This document shows positions 36,469 to 47,153 of a stretch of DNA of 64,000 bases, piece after piece; positions within the stretch are counted from its first letter, which is position 1, and each line of letters starts with the position of its first letter. Both the position numbers and the translations under genes were made by a program. The stretch is from Apiospora phragmitis. Its lineage: Eukaryota; Ascomycota; Sordariomycetes; Amphisphaeriales; Apiosporaceae. Where the stretch lies: the NCBI GenBank assembly GCA_038363925.1, contig JAQQWL010000001.1:310001-374000 (forward strand). The letters run 5' to 3'. The notes under the pieces are model-generated. The model was not told the origin of the DNA and ran no database searches. It was given only the letters and a program-made list of their open reading frames with translations.

Positions 36469-37032
36469 TCATTGGGATGCGCCCGGATGGTAGATCAAAT
36501 CCTTAAGGTATTTGTGTATGCACAACCCGTATCTCGCACTCCTAGTGATCATACGTCGAGGACTCCATCCCTCCAAGGCAATATTGTCATCGTTTTCGGT
36601 CTTTAAGGCAACATCATCGACTTCGGCTTTCAAAGTAACATCGTCGTCGTCCTCAGCCTTCAAAGTAACGTCGTCCTCCTCCTTAAACATCATAGTAGGG
36701 TCGTCGTCGTCCTCAGCCTTCAAAGTAATGTCGTCGTCCTTCTCCTTAAACATCAAAGTAGAGTCGTCGTCGTCCTCAGCCTTCAAAGTAACGTCGTCCT
36801 CCTCCTTAAACATCATAGTAGGGTCGTCGTCGTCTTCAACCTTCAAAGTGATGTCGTCGTCGTCTTCAGCCTTCAAGGTAGTATTGTGATCGTCTTCGGC
36901 CTTCACCTGTCGTAACTCCATCTCCATCTGATTGTCGGGTTGGGCAGTCTCGGCGTTGAACTTCAAATCCTTCAGGTATTTGTGTACGCATAACCCGTGC
37001 CGCATACTCCCAATGATCCTACGTCGAGGGCT
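36469..37032 (-). other. In-frame acidic extension behind the dpb3 stop, partly a 3'-end duplication
   Basis: After the dpb3 TAG (37035-37033) the same frame stays open for a further 187 codons to 36469. The stretch is built by duplication. The codons around the dpb3 stop and the following SPRRRIIGSMRHGLCVHKYL recur at the far end as EGWSPRRMITRSARYGLCIH, where the stop codon position reads TGG. Between these lie about ten copies of a ten-codon acidic unit (pattern TLKAEDDDD, alternating with TMMFKEEDD). It may be translated by readthrough or by alternative splicing, may be an independent small gene (ATG at 37005), or may be non-coding 3' sequence. Confidence 0.45.
36590..36905. repeat. Coding-phase minisatellite behind dpb3
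   Basis: A tandem array of about 30-nt units rich in GTCGTC on the plus strand, organised in a higher-order period of 123 nt (41 codons): the word CAAAGTAACG begins at 36661 and again at 36784. All periods are multiples of three, so the reading frame on the minus strand is kept. Confidence 0.8.
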
Positions 37033-37825
37033 CTATCCCGTCATGGCGACATCGTCGTCGTCGGCTTCACCCCGTGCCTGCCGCGACTCCATCTCGAGCT
37101 GGGAGTTGGGGTCGGCAGCCTCATCATCGTGGCTCTGCCGCGCCGACCCGGCAGCGCCGCCGCCCAACATGCCGGCGATGTTGGCGCTGCCGTTCAAGCT
37201 GGACCGGCTGCCGCTGGACTTGTGCTTCTTGGCGCTGCTTCCATTGGCCACGGGCAGGTCCTGCTGGACGCTGCCGTTGGCATCGTTCTTAGCCCGCTCG
37301 CCGCGCAGGGTCACGCGCGTGGCGGCAGCAGCGGCCTTGATGTCCCGGAATTTGACGGTCTTGGGGACCACGTCTTCCAGGAACTCCAGATTGTCCTGGT
37401 GGTGGACTGCGCTGGCTGGAGGGAGGTTAGTCGTCACTCAGTGTCCAGGAGCAAACCCGTTGGGTGGAAAGATAACATACCAATGTCCTTGTATTGGATG
37501 TTGCGTCTAGGCTTGCGTTCCGTCTTCGCTTGCTTGAGAGCTTCTTCAGCAATGTGTTGGACGAACATCTCCTGCAATAGGCGTTAGACTTTGCTTGACG
37601 ATCATGGCAACATACCGACTTACCGCAGCTAGGCATATTACGAATGCTGCATTGTTAGAGCAGATGTTAATATCTTGGTCTTGGGCAATAATCTTCTTCA
37701 CTCTCGACACTGCGGACCAAGTCAGTTGATGTTCTCATGCAGGGTGCGTTTCGCAACTCACGTGGCAATTGCGTTTGCCCAGTTACCTCCTTTCTAGGGG
37801 GGATAGCCGTAGTGTTGTAAGGCAT
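37033..37825 (-). CDS. dpb3: Histone-fold subunit of DNA polymerase epsilon / CHRAC (Dpb3-like)
   Basis: Four exons (37825-37762, 37709-37624, 37571-37481, 37415-37033) give 207 aa. The CBF/NF-Y histone fold starts at LPLSRVKKIIAQD, continues NICSNNAAFVICLAAEMFVQ and ends with NIQYKDIASAVHHQDNLEFL, the pattern of Dpb3/CHRAC15. These subunits pair with Dpb4 and bind DNA for replication and heterochromatin maintenance. The C-terminal half (from about residue 115) is disordered and ends in an acidic QARGEADDDDVAMTG. All junctions are in phase, and the start is the first ATG. The frame continues past the stop as a repeat-built acidic extension, listed separately. Confidence 0.9.
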
Positions 37826-38754
37826 GATGGCAGGCTCCGTGTGGAAAATGATTCAGTGTTTCGATCGAATGTGTGTGCTGTATTGACACGATACAGGACG
37901 GAAAAATATCAAGTGGTGGGTTGTTGTATGTAATGAGTGTAAAGGGAGATATGAATTTGCTGCGCAAGTACCTGTTGAAGTGGGAGGGTTAGTGCTGTAA
38001 ACTCAATTTCTTTGATCATTTACTTCAACAGTGACGCAAATCCCCCGGTATCCCAAAGACCCAGAATCATACGTGCAATTGATTTGAAATCTTCAGACCG
38101 CTGGGTGTCGCTTCAGCTAGGTTGGGAAAGCGCAACCATTATCATATACTTGGAAAGCAGCAACCTGCCTGCTTTTTAGAGGCAACCCAGGTGAAGGTTA
38201 TATATCACTCTCCTTTTCAAACACGAACGAGCCTGGATGATGACCTGGTTCCATACATTGAACTAGAATCGACTTACTAAATGGCTGGACTCGAAATCCA
38301 GTAATGATATTACTCCTAGAAGGGTCGTCGTTGTTCGGGGTCGTCTTGAGTGCCGTCTGGTCTGAAATGGCAATGAAGACAGACGCGTGACGGTGTTAGG
38401 AGACGCGATATCCATTAAACTCAGGTGCTTGGCGGAAAGAGACCGAGTGTTTGGGCGCCAAGCAAGCCAAGTGCAAGACACCGCCAAGCTTGGGAGGGGA
38501 CCTCTAGCACCCTTGCACCCCCCTAGCAGCCAAGCTCTGGGCGTGCTGGTCTAGGCTTCCATAGGAGGGTACCATCCATGGATTTCACTGCATTGCATCA
38601 AATGCCAACCTCTGGAACCCATTCACCAATCGGTCGAATTACGTAGGAGATTGATACGATACACTTCCCTCGACGTCAAGCTGTGAATCTCGAATCGAAT
38701 CAACCTCCCGGGTTCTATTCTTCGTACAATAACCATGGTCCAGGACCTTATGCG
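37826..38754. other. Divergent intergenic region between dpb3 and the CLC gene
   Basis: About 930 bases holding the promoters of dpb3 (-) and the CLC gene (+). A 17-nt hairpin at 38285-38301 has the exact anticodon loop of a serine tRNA (CTCGAAA) but no A or B box around it. Confidence 0.5.
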
Positions 38755-41416
38755 ATGAGTTCACGAACAACTTCGTTTTCCGCAGCTCCACTCACCCGTC
38801 GACCGTCGTCTCTTACCAGCCGCCTTTCCTTTGCTGTCTCAACCGCCGAACGCGGCGAAGGCAACGATGCACCCGCAGCGCAGCAGATAGACGAAGAGAT
38901 CGCTGAGATCAAGCGGTATGAGGTATGTTCTTTCGCCCTTTGGGGACCCGCTCGCCGATCCTCCCAAGCTTCTCCGCAATGTGCTGGCTGACGTGGAATC
39001 GACTCTAGGACTTTACTACGATCGGTACGCGCCATCAAGCTCGCTCGAGAGGGGAATCCACGATGCTAACAAGCCATCGGCAGACTGGGTACAGGATGCC
39101 TCACGCGAACAACAGCGACGGAAAGCGAAACGACACAAGAATGCCGGCCTCTTCGACAACGGCCAGGTGACCTGGCGACACCGGGTGGCCGAATCTTACG
39201 ATGCGGCGCAAGGATGGATTGTCGTGACTCTCATTGGCGCCGCCATTGGTCTCAACGCGGCGTTTCTCAACATTGTTACAGAATGGCTATCCGACATCAA
39301 GCAGGGCTACTGCACAACCGGCTTTTACCTCAATGAGAACTTCTGCTGTTGGGGCGAAGACAATGGTTGCGCCGATTGGCACACTTGGACCAGTTTCGAG
39401 CCCGCCAACTATGTGATCTACATTATCTTTGCCACGCTTTTTGCCTGCCTTTCGGCAACTCTCGTCAAGTCCTTTGCGCCATACGCCGCTGGATCGGGTA
39501 TCTCCGAGATCAAATGCATCATCGCTGGGTTCGTCATGAAGGGATTCCTTGGCCTCTGGACGCTCATTATCAAGTCGGTCGCGCTCCCCCTAGCCATCGG
39601 ATCCGGTCTTTCTGTCGGAAAGGAAGGGCCGAGCGTACATTATGCTGTGTGCACAGGCAATGTCATCTCTAGGCTCTTCGAGAAATACGCGCGCAATGCG
39701 TCCAAGACACGCGAGATACTCAGCGCCTGCGCGGCTGCAGGTGTGGCTGTTGCCTTTGGAAGTCCGATAGGTGGCGTGCTATTCTCGTTGGAAGAGATGT
39801 CCAACTACTTCCCGCTCAAGACGTTGTGGAGGAGCTACTTCTGTGCCTTGGTTGCCACCGCTGTCTTGGCCGCCATGAATCCGTTCCGAACCGGCCAGCT
39901 CGTCATGTTTCAAGTCCACTACGATCGATCGTGGCACTTTTTCGAGGTCTTCTTCTATATCATACTTGGCGTTTTTGGAGGTTTGTACGGCGCTTTTGTC
40001 ATGAAGTGGAATTTGCGGGTCCAGGCGTTCCGGAAGAAGTACTTGACAAAATACGCCGTTCTGGAAGCGACATTGCTGGCAGCGGGCACTGCCATTATTT
40101 GCTATCCCAATGTATTTCTGCGCATCGACATGACGGAAAGCATGGAGATTCTGTTTTTGGAATGTGAAGGTGCAGAGGATTACCAGGGCCTGTGTGAGTC
40201 CGACAAACGTTGGGGAAACATCCTATCCCTGCTACTAGCGACGGTTATCCGGATATTTTTGGTCATCATATCCTATGGCTGCAAAGTGCCGGCCGGGATT
40301 TTCGTCCCATCTATGGCCATTGGTGCTTCTTTCGGGCGAACTATTGGGATAATAGTTCAGGCGCTCCACGACTCGTACCCGCAAAGCGTCTTCTTTGCCT
40401 CTTGCCTGCCCGATCTACCTTGCATTACCCCTGGAACATATGCCTTTCTCGGCGCTGCCGCCGCTTTGAGTGGCATCATGCACATCACAGTCTCTGTTGT
40501 CGTCATCATGTTTGAACTCACAGGGGCCCTTGATTATATTCTGCCGACAATGATTGTGGTCGGTGTCACGAAAGCCGTATCCGAACTGTTCGGCAAAGGG
40601 GGTATCGCGGACCGCATGATCTGGTTTAGTGGATTCCCCTTCCTCGACAACAAAGAAGACCACAATTTCGGGGTACCTGTCCAAGCAGTCATGACCAACG
40701 ACATTGTCACTATTCCCATCCAAGGCATGACGCTGCAGTCAGTAGAAGATCTGCTCTCGCAGCCCAAGTACCAGGGTTTCCCCATAGTAGAGGATGTAAA
40801 CACTAGGATACTTGTAGGCTATATTGGGCGCACGGAACTCCGCTACGCCATCGACCGGCTCCGGCGCGAGCGCCAGATCACCATCAGCCCGCAGGCCAAA
40901 TGCTCCTTCTCGCCGTCCAACGTGGCGGGCGCGATCCCCGTGACGCCCACGGTGACGGTGTCCAACACGGACTACAACATCTCCTCGTCGGCGTCGACCA
41001 TCGACTTCAGCCGCTACGTGGACCCGACGCCCGTCATGGTGCACCCGCGCCTGCCGCTCGAGACGGTTATGGACACGTTCCGCAAGATCGGCCCGCGCGT
41101 CATCCTGATCGAGTACCACGGCCGCCTGGCCGGCCTCGTGACGGTCAAGGACTGCCTCAAGTACCAGTTCAAGGTCGAGGCGGAGGAGAACCCGCAGCAC
41201 AGCCACGACGTCCAGAAGGGCAACGAGGTGCTGTGGGGCTGGATCCAGACGGCGGGGCTCTGGTTCTCTGGCAAGCTGTCCAGCGCCAGCGGCGGCCGCA
41301 TCCGGCTCAGTAGCACCGAGATCCCGCGCGCGGGCCGGCCGCAGGGCAGGGGCGGCATCATGGATGGCGATGAGGACCTTGGTGATGAGGGCGGCGTGGA
41401 GTTGGAGGATAGGTAG
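38755..41416 (+). CDS. CLC-family chloride channel / Cl-/H+ exchanger
   Basis: Three exons (38755-38922, 39009-39024, 39084-41416) give 838 aa. Exon 2 is a 16-nt microexon needed to read KRYEDFTTIDWVQDASREQQ. CLC selectivity motifs are present in order: GSGISEIKCI, GKEGPSVHYA (gating Glu, typical of exchangers) and GSPIGGVLFSLEE, followed by the GIFVPSMAIGASFGR region. About a dozen membrane helices span residues 110-600, and a CBS pair follows (about 630-670 and 720-780). Fungal relatives of Gef1 act in Golgi/endosomal membranes, where they supply counter-ions and support copper loading; location here is inferred. The C-terminal 60 residues are Gly/Arg/Asp-rich. GC content rises sharply over the second CBS domain (from about 40850). 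The ATG chosen is the first in frame. Confidence 0.95.
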
Positions 41417-41646
41417 CACCTCCCTTATAGAGATTATAGATTTATATCCCGCGAGTCACCGCTTGAATATTATGGCTTACAGAATTTCGTTTCATGAGCA
41501 TCTGTCCTGTGTCATCGCATACTACGCATATACTAACAATCAGAACGAGGATAGATGAATGATTTGGCGTCTGAAGCTGTTGGGGCTATCGATCTATTTT
41601 TTATCCTGAAAGTGCTTCCAGTTGCTGGTGCCACATGTATCCAAAA

Positions 41647-43114
41647 TCAGATTTCGTCAGGATCTATTTCTCGAACAATTGCAACGTCCTCATCCTCGTC
41701 ATCTTTCTCGACCCTAGGCAATGACTCGTCGACTTGTGCCGCAGCCCCAATCGCCGCGACACCGCTGGCCGCGATGCCAGCCGCCACGGCATTCGCCGCG
41801 TCGCCGTCACCGCCGTAACGAGGCTGCTGCTGGCGGCCGAGCAAAGGTTGCTCGGACGATGACTCCTCCTCGGTGACAGCCGCGGTAGTAGCAGCAGCGG
41901 CGTCATCCTGTCCGCCAGCGCCCTCGTCCTTGCGGCCGATGATGACGTTGCCGGCGACCAGCAGGGCGGCGCCGAGCCACCAGAGCGGGGGCAGGGACTC
42001 GGCGAAGATGGCGAAGCCCAGGACCGCCGTGATGACGAAGTTGGCCGAAGTGTTCATGATGGAGACCTGCGTCGTCGAGCTGCCGCACGCCAGGGCTTTG
42101 GTGAAGAGGGTCCACATCTGGAGTGGGTGGGCATTGTTAATAAGGGTATTCCTTTGAGTGGACGTTTAGGGGAAGTGAATGGCCACCAGCCCGATGACCG
42201 ATGGATATGGGTAAGGAAAGAGGGGACTTACGACGCCATTGAAGACTAGATTCAAACCAAAGAAGATCTGTTGGGTGCGGTTCTTGTTAGTACTGCGCGA
42301 TGCATCAAGGGTAGCAATTTCGATTAGGACGTGAATATACTTACAGCGCGGACAACGTATTCAATGGGCTGTTCCATGTTACTCAGACCAAGCACCCCCG
42401 AGACGACTTCAGCTATTTGAGTGGTGAGGTTATTGGTTGTTCTGTGAAACACATGTAAGCTTCTTCAGTCGCACAGTAATGTGGTTTCTCGGAAAATAAA
42501 AAAAGCTCCCGTCTACATGTAACGAAACACATTGTCCGACAACAAGAACACACAACAGTTCATCATGTCCGCACGAACGCAAATACAACCACATGGATCA
42601 AGTACTTCGACGTAATAAGGGAGCACAACCTGAAGTCGATGACACATGGCCGATGAACTACTGACACATGCGGTTGCGATGCGACGTAGCTAGCTGGCAC
42701 CGAACTCACGGGGTGGGATGAAAACTTGTATATGGCGACAAGAGAAGAACAAAAGCGAGCACATAAACGTACAGTTTAGCGAAAACACCGTTAAAAGCAG
42801 CGCAGGCGCCGCTGGCGACAGCGAGCACAATCCATTGATTCCGAGTAGCCCATGATGAAGATGATGGGGCAGCGGTGGTAGTGGTTGGTAGGGTCTCTCA
42901 CACCCTCGGCGGAGGAGCGTGCAGCAGCAGCGGCAGCACCGCCCTCATCGTTCCTCATCTTCTGATTGGACGATGCAGCAGCAGTACTCGGACCCTGACG
43001 TCGCCTGGCGGTAGTCGTGGCAGTAGAAACGGAAGTTGATGAAGGAAGGACAGAGTTCGGCTCGTCCCGGTTCATTCGAGCAGGCTCTTGCCGGGCCGGC
43101 TTCTTACGCGCCAT
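41647..43114 (-). CDS. TMEM42-like small transporter of the DMT/EamA type (exon 1 frame unresolved)
   Basis: The last three exons are secure: 42441-42345, 42267-42232 and 42117-41647, all in phase. With the end of exon 1 (to 42773) they encode a four-helix protein: WIVLAVASGACAAFNGVFAKL, FFGLNLVFNGVMWTLFTKAL, STTQVSIMNTSANFVITAVL and LPPLWWLGAALLVAGNVIIG, the TMEM42 pattern. A long acidic cytoplasmic tail follows. The gene should start at the ATG at 43114 (MARKKPARQEPARM, disordered). However, between about 42880 and 42915 the frame must shift by one base to reach the conserved WATRNQWIV, and no splice pair does this. One extra base, for example in the G3 run 42891-42893, would explain it. 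Function: putative membrane transporter, substrate unknown. Confidence 0.75.
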
Positions 43115-43975
43115 GGCGTTGGCAGGAAGGAGTGTGGTTGGGATAGGCTTTTTGGGGTGACTAATCCGTAACCTGCTTTGGAGGAAGGGGTTGCGGCAGA
43201 TGGGATGTCTTCTTTTCGCTGTGTTTCAACCTACGCGCAAGGTTAGGTTGTTTTTGATTTCGTCAGAGTTGAATGCTAGCCCGTTTTTACAGGTCCGTTT
43301 CGAATACCCCCCACCTACCTAGGTCCAACCCGTGGGCGCAACTTGCAAAGCGCCTGATAATGAGGCCCCCCTGTTATTGCATTGGATTCCTCAGCAACCA
43401 TGATATCGGCATCATGGAAGAATGAATCAATTCACGTTAATCGTCTCATGTCTACAGAATGATTGTGCTAGATGCATTATCAGGACGATAGAATGGGAGC
43501 TACAGATGTCCTCTTTTGTGCGAGCTGCGGCCTGCTTCAATATGAGGAGTTCTAATCAAGTGTAATACTATCTTGAATGAATCGGAGAATATCTTGACTA
43601 TCGTATTACTGCGCGTATTAGTAATCTCCGTGGTTGTCACACTTGTATAGTAAACTCCCGTCATCAGTTCCCTGAGGAGAAGTAGATGTATAGGCAGTTG
43701 TTAACAACTGGAATAACTTGGGTCAACAATCGATGTATAAAACATACGTCTTTGAATATCACAAGTCACTTTATAGCCTATATGCGTGAGAACAGATAAC
43801 GGCCTTGCCTTCTCTTGCCTTAGTACGCCCTCGAGATAGGTTCCCACACAGGGGAAGAAGCATATGGGCTTCGGAGCGACGGCGGCCCCTTTAGCATCGG
43901 TTGCGGAATGACCATATGTGGTCTTCCAAAAAGCCTGGGACGGTGTAGGTGGTACTACGCTGTAGCTAGCTTTCT
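43115..43975. other. Intergenic, promoter of the TMEM42-like gene
   Basis: No supported frame. The 129-codon minus-strand frame at 43701-44090 overlaps the intron of the small gene at 43976 and has no recognisable features. Confidence 0.45.
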
Positions 43976-44335
43976 CTAGTGCAGTCTCGATTGTCTGGTT
44001 TCCATGTGTGAGTAAAGCATGCCTCGGGACGAAGAAAAAGCCAAAATAAAGGGAAAGCTTACTGGGAAAAGGTGGTGCATCCATCGTCACCCGCTACAGA
44101 GCTGGTCTGGTCACCTGTGCCGTCTAACTTCCCCGGTTAGAACATTGCCAGCGGCCAACTTTGAGAAGTCGAACATTTCTGTGAAAAACATGTAGGGGGG
44201 CAAACAGCAGGCGTCATCGTTGTCGTGGTTCTCAGAGTGGGGATTTCTGGCCAGCAAGATTCCATCATGCAAGGTGAAGTCTCGGGCTGAAGTCGCAGCA
44301 CCTAGCGGGGTAGTGGCGAGGACGGTGAACTGCAT
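43976..44335 (-). CDS. Possible small cysteine-containing secreted protein (weak model)
   Basis: Modelled as two exons (44335-44063, 43994-43976) with a 68-nt intron (GTAAGC to ACCAG), giving about 96 aa. The start MQFTVLATTPLGAATSA resembles a short signal peptide, and the mature part holds DDACCLPPYMFF and GDDGCTTFSQ with three cysteines. The model requires removal of one base from the C4 run at 44131-44134; with that change the exon lengths add up to an exact multiple of three. No family is recognised. It could instead be non-coding. Confidence 0.35.
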
Positions 44336-46009
44336 GATGGGCAGATATCGTTTGTTCCTATTTTGAAGAGTAAGTGGTCATAGAGTGATGGATGAAGCGT
44401 GAGTTCGTTGGTGGGAAGATGTTGATAATTGAAGAGAAGAAAAACGACACATGGGAGATGGAAGGTATACCGGTCTTTATAGACCGATTAGATGCACACA
44501 AGAGATGGCAAACATGCCCAATTATAAGTATATCATGGTCCCTACCCCATATGCAGGATATACAACGCTACTCGGAGCCAGAGTCGAGGCCGGAGTCTTC
44601 AGGATCATTGCCACCAAAAGAGGGACCTCATGCTTCTTCTTACTTCTTGGCAATAAAGGGGGTTCATCACCAATAAACCACAATCTACATATGCAGAGGA
44701 AAGGGGGAGCCCGTGCCTCAGGCCTCGTCAGACACCGCTCGATTGCGTATGCGCGTCAGGCAGACTGTCCGTATCCGGGTTGCGTTTCGCAGCCGATCTT
44801 GTCGAACGAGACCGGAGTCCATGAAGACAAGCCCATGAAGACACTGCGTCAGCCATAGGCACTTGCGAAGTGTAATACATTGACGCTGGCAGCCTCATGG
44901 GAAATAACGTGACCAGAGGATACGTTTATGGCCCTTGTGTGAGCCGGATGATGGTTACCGAACCCTCGTTTACCCAGTTCATACCTCCCCATAGATGACA
45001 TACTCTATTTCCCAGATAACCGCCACCCATCCTATGACGTCTAGTTCGTTCTCATGGCAGATAGCCTGAGGGCATGTACTACCGACGTGAACCTTCCCAC
45101 CAGTACCAAGTCATTGGTACTTCGTCGAGCATGTCCGTCTTCCATTGGGTTTACGACCCTCCGGCCGACTTGGAACAGAACGAGGATATGGGATCGGGCC
45201 AAGTCCAATTCCATCCATCACAATGCCGCTCTTCTGAGTCTTCCAGAGCCCTCCCTGTGTCATCAACGCTAGTCGCAACCCTCGTCTCGCAGTGCTTTGC
45301 TTGGGAAACGCCAAACCGTGAATCCCGTCGCAGGCAGTGTGTCGATGCGCTGGGAACGAGCACCTCTCTGTATCTCTTCGGCCAGCCAGGGCAGCCGCGG
45401 GTGACGTTTGTCCATGACTTTCTTCGAGCGTGCGGCGGTAACGACTGACCTAGTCGACAAGCTCCAGCAGCCTGAGCGAACGATACAGTCCGCAAGACCA
45501 CACTCGAGTGATCAATCCCCCATTTGCAGTCGGGCCATGTATGCCCACCTTCAGGGGTAGAAGGCAGGCTCCTTTCGGTTTTCAGCTTTAGAGGCTGGGC
45601 CAACGACTGGCCTCATCAACTCCCTAGTCTATGCTCAAAAGCAGAACCTCAACATCTGTTTCATGTATCGCTGCGAGCGCCTCTATTATGTAGAGAATCA
45701 CGTGTCACGCACTCGATCAGCTTATATTTGATATATCTGATTGACATGTATTAAAATGGGAAGTGTCGCAAGTACTGATTATGCCAGTAGCTTGTATCCC
45801 ATGAAATCGCTTCTTGTAAACCATCTAGCAGTGCGCATCTTTGACATGCTGTCGTCCAAAGCACAATCGTGAAACCTTGGTATCAGTTTTATCATTGTTC
45901 CCAGTCCCAAAAACAAATATCGTATACACTCATCCCCAAAAACGCCTTTCCATGCTGTAGATACCCATGATCTCCCTCTTCACCGATAGAGGTTTGTCCA
46001 GGTACTGTA
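44336..46009. other. Intergenic, no supported gene
   Basis: About 1.7 kb. Overlapping frames of 70-150 codons occur on both strands between 44450 and 45750 but none has domain-like sequence, a clear start or matching splice sites. Confidence 0.5.
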
Positions 46010-46557
46010 CTAAGTGCCCGTGGGCTTAGCAGTGCAGGAAACAATCTTGACTTTGTCGGCCGATACTACTTGACCGCCACTGTCCATCTTGAATGTTACG
46101 TTCTTGAGCTGGAAAGTCCAGACTTCGTCGCAGAATCGGTAGGTGTCGAGGCTTCCCTGCAGTGTTGGGGGACATGCATTAGTCTTCAGGTATCCATCTG
46201 CAAGGCACAAGTATGCGAAGAGCAACTGCAAAGAGAGAGAGATAGAGAGAGAGAAAGAGTGACGCTTCTCCGGCAGGTGACAGTACCTTGAAACTGAGGC
46301 GTGCCCGGACTTGGTTCTGCAGCACCTCGGCGATGGCACGGTCGAAGTTTGCCAGAATCTTCATCGCAAGTTGAGGGTCGATTCGAGTCTCCATAATAAG
46401 GTCATCGAGAGCGTCCGTCAGCGCTGCACCGACACTACAGAATGGCGCCATCCGTGTTAGCCTCTCAAAGATCCAGCAACAAAGAACCACTCAGATCACA
46501 TGCAATATACCTGCTTTGACGATAGAGCTCGTAGAAGCTCTGCTTGTCGGTAGCCAT
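46010..46557 (-). CDS. toa2: TFIIA small (gamma) subunit
   Basis: Three exons (46557-46511, 46434-46287, 46156-46010) give 113 aa, the usual size. The alpha-helical N-terminal half reads [20 protein letters not shown] then [11 protein letters not shown] and [19 protein letters not shown]; the beta-barrel half begins [20 protein letters not shown]. These are the two TFIIA gamma domains. The protein joins the large TFIIA subunit and stabilises TBP on the TATA box in the nucleus. All splice phases agree. The second intron carries a long GA-type simple repeat (CT on the coding strand) near its acceptor. No anomaly in the coding sequence. Confidence 0.95.
46230..46259. repeat. GA-rich microsatellite in toa2 intron 2
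   Basis: AAGAGAGAGAGATAGAGAGA followed by GAGAAAGAG on the plus strand. On the toa2 strand this is a polypyrimidine tract upstream of the exon 3 acceptor. Confidence 0.9.
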
Positions 46558-47153
46558 TGTCGGTGATCTGATGATATTCAATGGCAACGGCGGCGGGCGG
46601 ATTAAAATGATGATGGAAGAGATGAAGTTGCGCCGTTTAAATAGTTCCGGAAACAGGAAGCATCCAGGGACGATGAGGCTTGGTGGAGCCGATGGAGTCA
46701 GCAGGAATGTGGCGGTGCTGGAATGCTGGAGATAGGCAATCAGCAATAGGGAGGTGGTGCTCAAGTAGCTTGAGAGTGTACATACACTGTACAGTAACCG
46801 TAGGTGGGGCCGAGTCTAAAGTACGGGGGAGTGGTTGCCTAAGGAAAATGCACTTAACACGTGCTCGCGTGGAATCTCGCGTTTCCAACGCGCTTTCGAG
46901 ATCGCGCTAACCTGAAGCTATGGCATCATGACTTTGACAAAGGACTCGAATTGACGAGGTACCTTTGGGTCCCTGGAATTCGCGCCCGGAATTCACTACG
47001 TCTCTGCTCTCGGCAATGTACAGGGGTCTTTTTGCGTAGAACGTAGTGGGCAGAATTCCATCGTCAAAACTCGAATTCTGTAATATCATCCTCGCGACTC
47101 GACAAGTGCACCTTTCATCGCCACCATACATTGAAGGTCACGACCAGCCCAAA
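46558..47153. promoter_or_regulatory. Divergent promoter between toa2 and the LSH/Irc5 gene
   Basis: About 600 bases between two start codons pointing away from each other. No other frame is supported. Confidence 0.45.

Noticed and set aside
38285..38301. 17-nt hairpin CTGGACTCGAAATCCAG identical to a tRNA-Ser(CGA) anticodon arm
   Set aside because: No D arm, B box or acceptor stem around it; probably chance or a tiny relic.
44450..45750. Overlapping frames of 70-150 codons on both strands
   Set aside because: They contradict each other, have no domain-like sequence, and no splice pattern links them.
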